Positions 57,222 through 64,000 of a stretch of DNA of 64,000 nucleotides are shown one piece after another (position 1 is the first letter of the stretch; every line of letters starts with the position of its first letter). The stretch is from Fidelibacterota bacterium (GTDB lineage: Bacteria > Fidelibacterota > SORT01), in contig JACZYG010000001.1 in assembly GCA_022571215.1 (NCBI GenBank), positions 62,001 through 126,000 on the forward strand, read 5' to 3'. The notes below the pieces were generated by a model. That model saw only the letters and a list, made by a program, of their open reading frames with translations. It did no database searches and was not told where the DNA came from. The translations under genes were made by a program, and so were the position numbers.

Positions 57222-58412
57222 TTAATTCAAAAGGTTCAGAGCTTCGCCAATCCGCTCTATGCCTTTTTCAATTTCTTCTTTTGGCACGGCAAATGAGATC
57301 CTGACATTATTGTCCGAACCAAATGCTACGCCGGGTATAACAACAACCTTCGCATGTTCTATCAAAAATTCGGCAAACTCGACAGAACCGTTTATGCTCT
57401 TACCATTTACCGACTTACCGTAATGAGCGCTTACATCGGGGAAAATAAAAAAAGAACCTTCCGGTTTGTTTACTTTTATCCCCGGCAGGTTACTCAAACC
57501 TTCATAGACCACATCTCTGCGTTCCCAATATTTATCCCTCATCATTTCGGCTTCGGACTGATCACCGTTCAAAGCTCCTACAGATGCCTTTTGGGCGATC
57601 GAATTAGCGTTTGAAGTGACCTGTGATTGAATTTTACTCATCGCCTTAATCAACTTTTCTGCTCCCGCCGCAAATCCTATCCTCCAACCCGTCATAGAGT
57701 AAGTTTTCGACATTGAGTTAACGGTCAGAGTCACTTCGTTTCCGCCTTCATATGCGGCAATGCTCTTATACTTATTCTCAAAGGTTATACGCTCGTAGGT
57801 TTCATCGGAGATTATCAGTAAATCTTTCTCCCGCGCCGTTTTAATCACTTCAGCTATAAAATCATCGTCCAATAAGGAACCTACAGGATTCGACGGCGAG
57901 TTTAAGATCACCGCAACTGTTCTATCCGTCACATATTCTTCAAACGGTTTCAGGGTACGGCGATAGTCTGCCTTAGGGTCAAGCTCCGCAAACACGGGTT
58001 CACCATCCGCCATCTTCACCATCTCCGGGAACGAAACCCAATATGGAGAGAGAATGATAACTTCATCGCCCTCATTCACAACAGCCATCATTGCGTTATA
58101 GATAGCATGCTTGGCTCCGCATGAAACTATTATTTGCTCTGGAGAATAATTCAAATCGTTATCACGTTTTAGCTTCAAGGCGATAGCTTCTTTTAACTCC
58201 GGAATTCCGTCTACTTTTGTGTATTTGGTGTAGCCATCCGCCATTGCCTTGGTTGCAAGGTCTCTAATATATTCGGGTGTGGGAAAATCAGGTTCTCCCG
58301 CTCCTAAATCAACTATATCAATACCTTGCGCCTTTAAATCTTTTGCAAGAGCCATCACCGCCATCGTTTTAGACGGTTGAATTTTGTCCATTCTATCAGA
58401 TAATTTAACCAT
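57222..58412 (-). CDS. Class I aspartate-type aminotransferase
   Basis: 396-residue PLP enzyme. The PLP lysine is in [17 protein letters not shown], with [14 protein letters not shown] at the N-terminus and [11 protein letters not shown]. The sequence fits prokaryotic (type Ib) aspartate / prephenate aminotransferases. Substrate could be aspartate or an aromatic or branched amino acid. A GAGG sits four bases before the ATG. It lies between the Cas6b-like gene and rpmE on the same strand, 16 bases before rpmE. Confidence 0.93.
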   Translation of the reverse strand: MVKLSDRMDKIQPSKTMAVMALAKDLKAQGIDIVDLGAGEPDFPTPEYIRDLATKAMADGYTKYTKVDGIPELKEAIALKLKRDNDLNYSPEQIIVSCGAKHAIYNAMMAVVNEGDEVIILSPYWVSFPEMVKMADGEPVFAELDPKADYRRTLKPFEEYVTDRTVAVILNSPSNPVGSLLDDDFIAEVIKTAREKDLLIISDETYERITFENKYKSIAAYEGGNEVTLTVNSMSKTYSMTGWRIGFAAGAEKLIKAMSKIQSQVTSNANSIAQKASVGALNGDQSEAEMMRDKYWERRDVVYEGLSNLPGIKVNKPEGSFFIFPDVSAHYGKSVNGKSINGSVEFAEFLIEHAKVVVIPGVAFGSDNNVRISFAVPKEEIEKGIERIGEALNLLN

Positions 58413-58481
58413 TTTTCCTCGTTCCCATACAGCCTATAAATGTAACCTAATTAGTATATCACCGCAAGCAGAATAATATGT

Positions 58482-59141
58482 TTATCTTTTAGGCGTGATA
58501 CTTCCGAAACCTCTGTCGGATAAATTGCCTATTCCTAAGTGCTCGGGGATATGAAAATTGATCTCAAACTTTCCTACAAATCCTGAAGTGGATGTACCGA
58601 GTTTGAAAGATTGAATCTCGTTTAACTCGTGCTTCACCCTAATTCTGGAAGCGATCTCTATATCGAATGACCTTGCGAAACCTAATATATTTCTGATAAT
58701 CATCTTAGAAAGCGCGCTATATCGTTCCTGTGTGTACAAGTATTTAAATTTTGCGTAATCTTCCTCATTCAGAGCCAACCAGGGAGTTTCAAACTCATAT
58801 TTATTACGTTTAGCAGTTACTCCAACCTCAGTTTCAAGGTCTTTTTCAATGATTTCTATTACTTTGTATTTTTTATGCCCCAAATAGAGTTCGCTCAGCT
58901 CGGGTAAAATTTCCTTAAGAGCATCTACGCCATCTTCCATAGCAAATATAAATGGCGCATCATTAATTATTTTATATTGCAGCAAAGAGCTATATATTTT
59001 TCTATCTTTTGAATTTTCAGAAAGCTTCGCTAAGGCACTGTCAGCATATTGCTTGAGCATAAATGCGCGGAAGTGATTGCTCGAAATCTTATTTGCTGAA
59101 TCAATTTTGATCCTCGTAATCGAAGTACGAATAGATTTCAT
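58482..59141 (-). CDS. Orphan Cas6b-like CRISPR RNA endoribonuclease-fold protein
   Basis: 219 residues with the Cas6b layout. There is a short N-terminal RAMP-like strand-helix region, LLQYKIINDAPFIFAMEDGVDALKEI-type middle, TPWLALNEEDY, and the C-terminal glycine-rich loop HLGIGNLSDRGFGSI, matching the G-x-G-x5-GFG pattern of Cas6. Cas6 proteins cut CRISPR precursor RNA. No CRISPR array or other cas gene is visible in the window. By eye, the segment before QYKII has no histidine where archaeal Cas6b carries catalytic ones, so activity is uncertain. GGAG lies seven bases before the ATG. It stands between rho (92 bases) and an aminotransferase gene (69 bases) on the same strand. Confidence 0.72.
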   Translation of the reverse strand: MKSIRTSITRIKIDSANKISSNHFRAFMLKQYADSALAKLSENSKDRKIYSSLLQYKIINDAPFIFAMEDGVDALKEILPELSELYLGHKKYKVIEIIEKDLETEVGVTAKRNKYEFETPWLALNEEDYAKFKYLYTQERYSALSKMIIRNILGFARSFDIEIASRIRVKHELNEIQSFKLGTSTSGFVGKFEINFHIPEHLGIGNLSDRGFGSITPKR

Positions 59142-59233
59142 CTGCGGGCTCCGCCCAAAGCCATACTTTTAAGGCTCATTTCTTGGAAATAAATAGTTAT
59201 GGAGTTCCTATTATTTATAGGATACGACTAATT

Positions 59234-60493
59234 CTAATTCCAATCGCTCATAGATGCAAGGAATTCTTTGTTGTTCTTTGTTCTCTTCAAACGGGTCAAT
59301 AGAAATTCCATTCCTTCTACCGAACTGAGGTCATTTAAATATTTCCTCAATATCCATACCCTACTAAGCTCTTCTTTGGAAAAGAGCAGTTCCTCTTTTC
59401 TTGTACCCGACCTATTTAAATCAATAGATGGATATATTCTCCTGTCACTTAGTCTCCTATCAAGAACGAGTTCCATATTACCCGTACCCTTAAATTCTTC
59501 GAAAATAACGTCATCCATTCTGCTTCCGGTATCGATCAAAGCCGTTGCCATTATTGTGAGGCTTCCCCCGCCTTCAACATTCCTTGCCGCGCCGAAAAAC
59601 CGTTTTGGTCTATGTAATGCGTTAGAATCCACGCCACCTGAGAGTATTTTCCCGCTATGAGGCACGACCGTATTATGCGCTCGAGCCAAACGGGTGAGGC
59701 TGTCCAAAAGGATCACTACGTCTGTGCCGTACTCTACTAATCTGCGTGATTTTTCAAGTACCATTTCCGCCACTTGTACGTGTCTTTCCGGCGGCTCATC
59801 AAACGTTGAAGAGATCACTTCCGCATCAACGGACCTTTGCATATCCGTTACCTCTTCAGGTCGTTCATCAATGAGAAGAACAATCAGTTTTATCTCAGGA
59901 TGATTACGGGTGATACTGTTTGCCATTTTTTGCAGAAGCATTGTTTTACCCGTTTTCGGCTGTGCTACAATAAGTCCGCGTTGTCCCTTCCCGATTGGTG
60001 TTAGCAGATTCATTATTCTCATCGAGTAGGCATTCGGTTCCGCTTCCAAGTCTATCATTTCGGTAGGATATAGAGGAGTCAGATTATCGAATCTAAGAAC
60101 TTCTTTTGCTTTTTCCGGACTTTCGCCGTTGACTGATTGAACCTTTAACAACGCAAAAAACCGTTCGTTATCTTTTGGCGGCCGAATCTGACCTGCAACC
60201 GTTACGCCCGTTTTCAGATTGAAACGTTTTATCTGAGAAGGAGATATATAAACGTCATCCGGACCCGGCATATAATTATAGTCCTGTGAACGTAAAAATC
60301 CGTATCCGTCAGGTAATATTTCAAGTACTCCGTCCGAAAAAATCTGTCCGTTTTTTTCGGAATCTGCTGCGAGAATCCCGAAGATCAGCTCCTGTTTTTT
60401 CAAGTCGGACGCATCCTTCAATTTGAAGTCTTCCGCGATCTTCGTTAGATCCGGTAATTTCATTGATTGTAATTTTTTTAAATCGAGTTCCAT
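59234..60493 (-). CDS. rho: Transcription termination factor Rho
   Basis: 419-residue RNA helicase. The N-terminal domain, RNA-binding cold-shock fold ([28 protein letters not shown]) and C-terminal ATPase (Walker [10 protein letters not shown], Walker [26 protein letters not shown]) are complete. The P-loop has Gln and Thr at two positions where E. coli has Pro and Ala. A weak hairpin (59206-59222) lies just after the stop on the minus strand. AAGGAAGGA precedes the ATG. First gene of the rho-...-prmC run. Confidence 0.98.
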   Translation of the reverse strand: MELDLKKLQSMKLPDLTKIAEDFKLKDASDLKKQELIFGILAADSEKNGQIFSDGVLEILPDGYGFLRSQDYNYMPGPDDVYISPSQIKRFNLKTGVTVAGQIRPPKDNERFFALLKVQSVNGESPEKAKEVLRFDNLTPLYPTEMIDLEAEPNAYSMRIMNLLTPIGKGQRGLIVAQPKTGKTMLLQKMANSITRNHPEIKLIVLLIDERPEEVTDMQRSVDAEVISSTFDEPPERHVQVAEMVLEKSRRLVEYGTDVVILLDSLTRLARAHNTVVPHSGKILSGGVDSNALHRPKRFFGAARNVEGGGSLTIMATALIDTGSRMDDVIFEEFKGTGNMELVLDRRLSDRRIYPSIDLNRSGTRKEELLFSKEELSRVWILRKYLNDLSSVEGMEFLLTRLKRTKNNKEFLASMSDWN

Positions 60494-60996
60494 TGATTCC
60501 TTCCTTTAAAGAGATATATTTGGATTTAAATGTGGTGGCACTGATTCGTGCCTATTGTTCCTTTTAACTAATATTCAGATTTTGGTGGTGAAATTTGATT
60601 AGCCTTTCGGCACATATCCCCTAATTAAATCGTTATCCCCTTTCTATTTTTTTTAATTTTTGCCCTGATCGGGTTAATTTATGTAAGTTACTCTTAAATC
60701 ACTGAAGACAAAACTTTTTAGCAGTGGTAACTTATTCATAATTAATTGGAAGTCAAGAAAAAAATTGTTTCTACCGATCTCACACTGAATAATTACTCTG
60801 CCATTTCAGTAAAAGCGTCTTTCATGTCAAGGAATTTTCATCAACTTCCAATTGCTGTAAATATATTCTTCCATTTTATACGTAATATAGACAACGATAG
60901 TTTCATATTTAATTCACAGGTCATCCCATTATAAAATCGAGCTTTGTATATTGGTGTTATCGGATTTAAATTACAGCTCTAATTAGGAGAACAGCT
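60494..60996. other. Divergent intergenic region between rho and a phosphatase gene
   Basis: About 500 AT-rich bases separate the start of rho (minus) from the plus-strand phosphatase gene. I see no gene: the 62-codon plus frame at 60746-60934 lacks a ribosome-binding site. Promoters for both directions probably lie here, but I found no strong -35/-10 pair by eye. A rho leader with regulatory function is possible. Confidence 0.4.
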
Positions 60997-61626
60997 TTGC
61001 TTTTATATATCGTCCGTCACGGTGAAACCGAACAAAACGCTGAAGGTCTGCTTCAGGGTAAATCAGGCGGAAATCTTAACAGCAAAGGCATCGAACAGGC
61101 TCGATTAACGGGGCTTGAATTAAGAAATAAAAGTATAACTGCGATTCATTCCTCTAACCTCGACCGGGCGCTCGACACAGCCTTGATAATCAGCGATCTA
61201 ATAGGAGCTGTTCTTATTCCGGAAAATCAACTAAGAGAACGTAACTTGGGAAATCTTGAAGTAAAAAGCTGGGACGACTACTTCCAAGCGCAGCAGGCAA
61301 GCGGACAATCACATGAAGAATTCAAACCTGAAGGGGGAGAGTCCTTAGTAGAAATGCAAATCAGATTAAAGCCGTTTCTTGAAGAAATTACCGGTACATA
61401 TCAAAGAGGCAACTTGCTTATCGTCGGACATAACGCTCTTAACACAGTTCTGCTCCATATGCTCACAGATTTAACCCTTGCTGAAATATTTGAAAAAGGT
61501 CAAAATAACGCCTGTATAAATATCTTGAATGTCGATGCGCCGATGAAAGCCGATCCGTTGCAAATTAACGATGTTAGTCACCTTCAAGAATTAGAAGAAG
61601 TAATTGAGGATTCCACCGAAAAATAA
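60997..61626 (+). CDS. Histidine phosphatase (phosphoglycerate mutase superfamily)
   Basis: 209-residue cytoplasmic phosphatase. The RHG motif IVRHGETEQN lies at residues 5-14. A second catalytic region RNLGNLE with E-D context and the final IVGHNALN hold the second histidine. The LSSxLxRAxxTA-type signature reads IHSSNLDRALDTA. Members include CobC-like and broad-specificity phosphatases, so the substrate is open. The TTG start has AGGAG seven bases upstream. The next gene overlaps its end by 23 bases. Confidence 0.9.
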   Translation: MLLYIVRHGETEQNAEGLLQGKSGGNLNSKGIEQARLTGLELRNKSITAIHSSNLDRALDTALIISDLIGAVLIPENQLRERNLGNLEVKSWDDYFQAQQASGQSHEEFKPEGGESLVEMQIRLKPFLEEITGTYQRGNLLIVGHNALNTVLLHMLTDLTLAEIFEKGQNNACINILNVDAPMKADPLQINDVSHLQELEEVIEDSTEK

Positions 61627-62494
61627 AATTATTCTTTTTGCTTTTACGCTTCTGTTTAATACATATGCGTATGCGCAGTCCGCGTCATATATTGCCCCGA
61701 CGGCGCGCTGGATAGATAAAGAAATCATCTTCCTGCCTGTCGACACTTCTGAGATCAATGAACCGTACAAGGATTGGTCAACATCAAGATTCAATACCAT
61801 TACTCCCATTCCTTCGAGCGTTTATCTTAAAAAGGGAATCATTATTGACGTGCAAAAAGATGATTCGTTCGATCCATATTTTGTAACCGTTAAGCTTGTT
61901 GAATCGGAAACCTTGCTTTACGGTTTGAGTCATGATGGTCATTTAAAGGACGTAGGATTCAGAGAAGAATATGAAACCGCCTCAAAATTTGTCGGCGCGA
62001 TATTATGGAACGAACGCTCAACATTCTACAGCTATGATTCCGTTTTAAACGTGCGAAAGCATCAAGTAGTAACAAACCTTGAGCCTCTGTTTTTGTGGGA
62101 TATCGAATGGAGCAAAGAATCCGAAAGACCGATTCGAATCTTTCTTTTCGAACCCGAAAGAAGGAAGATTTTTTATGACCTGAATTTCTCCACTATTAAC
62201 CTGAATCCGAACTCAAACCCTGTTTATATAGACGATCTGTTCCACAAAGTGAATCCACGATTGACGTATCCTGATTGGGATGATAGGCTTTGGGAGAAAA
62301 TCGAGACAGAAACTATCTCGAAAAGGATGTCCCGCGAGGCAGTCCTGCTCTCTTGGGGCAACCCTATAAGGGCAGAAAGCAAGAAAGTAGATGATGATCT
62401 CATTGAAACTTGGAGCTATGACAGAATACCGTTCGTTACTATTACATTTAAAAACGGTATATTAAGCGGATGGGAAAAAAGTGGGGATAACTAA
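61604..62494 (+). CDS. Secreted protein of unknown function
   Basis: 296 residues with an N-terminal signal (NKIILFAFTLLFNTYAYAQ, cleaved after AYA). No conserved domain recognised. The body is mixed alpha-beta, and the last 60 residues (SREAVLLSWGNPIRAESKK) weakly resemble the SmpA/OmlA-type fold of outer-membrane lipoprotein assembly factors. It has no lipobox. The start is a TTG overlapping the phosphatase gene end by 23 bases; GAAG lies upstream. It is followed 22 bases later by the Usp gene, so one transcript is likely. Confidence 0.72.
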   Translation: MRIPPKNKIILFAFTLLFNTYAYAQSASYIAPTARWIDKEIIFLPVDTSEINEPYKDWSTSRFNTITPIPSSVYLKKGIIIDVQKDDSFDPYFVTVKLVESETLLYGLSHDGHLKDVGFREEYETASKFVGAILWNERSTFYSYDSVLNVRKHQVVTNLEPLFLWDIEWSKESERPIRIFLFEPERRKIFYDLNFSTINLNPNSNPVYIDDLFHKVNPRLTYPDWDDRLWEKIETETISKRMSREAVLLSWGNPIRAESKKVDDDLIETWSYDRIPFVTITFKNGILSGWEKSGDN

Positions 62495-62516
62495 TTAACT
62501 TGACCTTAATTGAAGA

Positions 62517-63428
62517 TTGAACATGTATAGAGATATTCTTCTACCGACTGATTTTTCTCCGTGCGCTAATGCCGCGCTTCATCAAGCCGTGACCATAGCT
62601 GAGCGTTTCCAGGGTACGGTGACGATGCTGCACGTAGTCATTGTACATGAGAGTGATCCTTCTAATCTCAAGGCTCTCATGGCAACCAGCTCTCTTTCTT
62701 ATGATAAGATCATCACAAACGCCGAAGAGATGCTTCACACCAGAGAAGGGATGATAGAGACTCCTGTGCTTATCGAAAAGGTTTTATTGAGAGGAATTTC
62801 ATCCACAAGCGAAATCCTCAGGTATGCGGCGGAACATCATCCCGACCTGATAGTGATGGGTACTCACGGAAGAACGGGTATCCGACGACTTGTTATGGGA
62901 AGTGTCGCAGAAAAAATTATCCGGCTCTCGAGTTCTCCCGTCATGACCGTCCGGTGCGGCAGTGACGGAAAACCGCTGGACTATCCAAACTACCGTTCGA
63001 TATTGCTGCCCGTAGATTTTAGTAAAGCGTCTACAAAAGCACTCTGGACAGCATCCGAAATTGCGCGAAAGTATGGATCGAAATTGACCCTGCTCCATGT
63101 GACAGAGGCTCCCGAATTTACAGGATATTTGGAGGGCGACGACCTCTATGATGATGAACTGAGCAGCAGTCAAATAGAGGAGGCGGAGAAAACTCTCGCT
63201 GATTTTCTTTCCAAAGCGCCGCTCGACGGGATAGAAGTTTATACCAGAGTGATTTACGGAAGACCGGGCAGAAAAATCGTCGAATTCGCGCATAAAGAGG
63301 ATATTGACTTAATAATCATTCCATCTCACGGTAAAAGCGGATTCGAGAAACTCCTTATGGGAAGTAACGTAAATAAAGTGGTGCATCGAGCCGACTGTCC
63401 TGTGCTTGTCTTGAAGAATAAAGAGTGA
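62517..63428 (+). CDS. Tandem universal stress protein
   Basis: 303 residues made of two UspA domains. Domain one (about 1-145) opens with ILLPTDFSPCANAALHQAV and has the GTHGRTGIRRLVMGSVAEKIIR nucleotide-binding end. Domain two (about 160-300) has ILLPVDFSKASTKAL and PSHGKSGFEKLLMGSNVNKVVHRA. Both keep the G-x2-G-x9-G-S pattern of ATP-binding members. The first start is TTG; an ATG two codons later is equally possible. Role in stress survival or signalling is typical but unspecified. Confidence 0.95.
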   Translation: MNMYRDILLPTDFSPCANAALHQAVTIAERFQGTVTMLHVVIVHESDPSNLKALMATSSLSYDKIITNAEEMLHTREGMIETPVLIEKVLLRGISSTSEILRYAAEHHPDLIVMGTHGRTGIRRLVMGSVAEKIIRLSSSPVMTVRCGSDGKPLDYPNYRSILLPVDFSKASTKALWTASEIARKYGSKLTLLHVTEAPEFTGYLEGDDLYDDELSSSQIEEAEKTLADFLSKAPLDGIEVYTRVIYGRPGRKIVEFAHKEDIDLIIIPSHGKSGFEKLLMGSNVNKVVHRADCPVLVLKNKE

Positions 63429-63518
63429 CATTCTAAATTATGATTCCCCCCCTTGCTTCTAACCCATTGATACGATAAATTATTTAGCTGAATAATAATT
63501 AGTGGAAGTGATGCAAAA

Positions 63519-64000
63519 TTGATAAAATCGAATAAGCGTATATATCTCGACCACAGCGCAACGACTCCTGTTGACCCTGAAGTCATCGAGGCGATGAATA
63601 GCGTCATGGAAAGTAGCTGGGGCAACCCTTCCAGCATTCATGCTGACGGCAGAAATGCCAAGTTTTTGATTGAAGAAGCGCGTGAAAAAGTAGCTGCTCT
63701 GATGAACGTTGCTCCGAATGAAATTCATTTTACCAGCGGTGGAACCGAAGCTGATAATTGGGCGGTGCGTGGAGTTGCTCATTCTCATAAAGAGAAGGGT
63801 AACCATATCATCACTGCGGAGACCGAACATCCTGCCCTGCTTGATTCCTGCAAGGAATTAGAAAAAGAGGGTTTTACCGTTTCCTATCTCTTCACCGACA
63901 GCAAGGGAGGCGTGCATCCTCATGACCTTGAGGCGGAGATCAGACCGGATACGATTCTAATCTCGATTATGCATTCGAACAACGAGGTCGGCACAATTAA
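63519..64000 (+). CDS. Cysteine desulfurase, N-terminal part (runs off the window)
   Basis: Start of a NifS/IscS-type PLP cysteine desulfurase. It opens IYLDHSATTPVDPEVIEAM, followed by NPSSIHADGRNAK, FTSGGTEADNWAVRGVA and AETEHPALLDSC. The catalytic Lys and active-site Cys lie beyond the end. The TTG at 63519 is the best start, preceded by GGAAG ten bases upstream. It may supply sulfur to the rhodanese or to iron-sulfur assembly. The product is truncated only by the window boundary. Confidence 0.93.
   Translation, partial: MIKSNKRIYLDHSATTPVDPEVIEAMNSVMESSWGNPSSIHADGRNAKFLIEEAREKVAALMNVAPNEIHFTSGGTEADNWAVRGVAHSHKEKGNHIITAETEHPALLDSCKELEKEGFTVSYLFTDSKGGVHPHDLEAEIRPDTILISIMHSNNEVGTI

Noticed and set aside
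58413-59233. CRISPR array beside the Cas6b-like gene
   Set aside because: The flanking gaps are under 100 bases and hold no repeated units; no array was seen anywhere in the window.
60746-60934. 62-codon plus-strand frame upstream of the phosphatase gene
   Set aside because: Starts with TTG without a ribosome-binding site in an AT-rich promoter region.

Overview
This 64 kb stretch is chromosomal DNA from a Gram-negative bacterium. It carries many outer-membrane beta-barrel proteins, a PorV/UPF0164-like protein, an AMIN-type amidase, a homodimeric pyruvate dehydrogenase E1 and many TTG start codons. This fits the Fibrobacterota-Chlorobiota-Bacteroidota (FCB) superphylum, perhaps a Marinimicrobia-like lineage. 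That placement is an inference from gene content; there is no rRNA here. No prophage, insertion sequence or CRISPR array was seen.

Layout. 0.2-7.6 kb (minus strand): a NarX-like two-component pair, then porin, P-II protein and ammonium transporter, then an isolated ureohydrolase. The long gaps between them hold four copies of a degenerate repeat. 7.6-17.8 kb (minus): a compact envelope operon, eno - ftsB - three outer-membrane proteins - amidase - murI - folC - tRNA-Lys, behind a good sigma70-type promoter. 17.9-27.1 kb (plus): a small His-repeat lipoprotein, a nitroreductase, a Dabb protein, then a signalling island of GAF-SpoIIE phosphatase, NtrC-type regulator, near-perfect sigma54 promoter, secreted lipoprotein, TPR protein, hybrid kinase and cyclase-fold protein.

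27.3-34.9 kb (minus): a cysteine-synthesis operon of CysM-like synthase, JAMM protease and a CysO-MoeB-rhodanese fusion; then aceE, Cu/Zn superoxide dismutase and an LD-carboxypeptidase. 35-36.9 kb: an SDR gene, a small membrane protein and a Pycsar-effector-like membrane gene broken by an in-frame stop. 36.8-53.6 kb (minus): a long run, often overlapping, of ubiA, dnaE, dtd, a B12-binding mutase subunit, a biotin-dependent carboxyltransferase, a large acidic TPR protein, an M24 peptidase, a glycosyltransferase, the mrfA/mrfB repair pair and plsC. 54-60.5 kb (minus): rho, an orphan Cas6b-like gene, an aminotransferase, rpmE, DUF1385, prfA and prmC. 61-64 kb (plus): a histidine phosphatase, a secreted protein, a tandem Usp protein and the start of a cysteine desulfurase.

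Most notable: (1) the CysO-MoeB-rhodanese fusion, whose di-glycine is internal and which sits beside a JAMM protease that could free it; (2) a Pycsar-effector-like gene with a premature stop, preceded by a 46-residue membrane protein; (3) a lone Cas6b-like protein in a housekeeping operon; (4) three genes whose conserved or signal-peptide N-terminus lies upstream of any ATG, GTG or TTG, implying AUU or CUG starts; (5) the sigma54 promoter just after an enhancer-binding-protein gene; (6) the four-copy intergenic repeat family.
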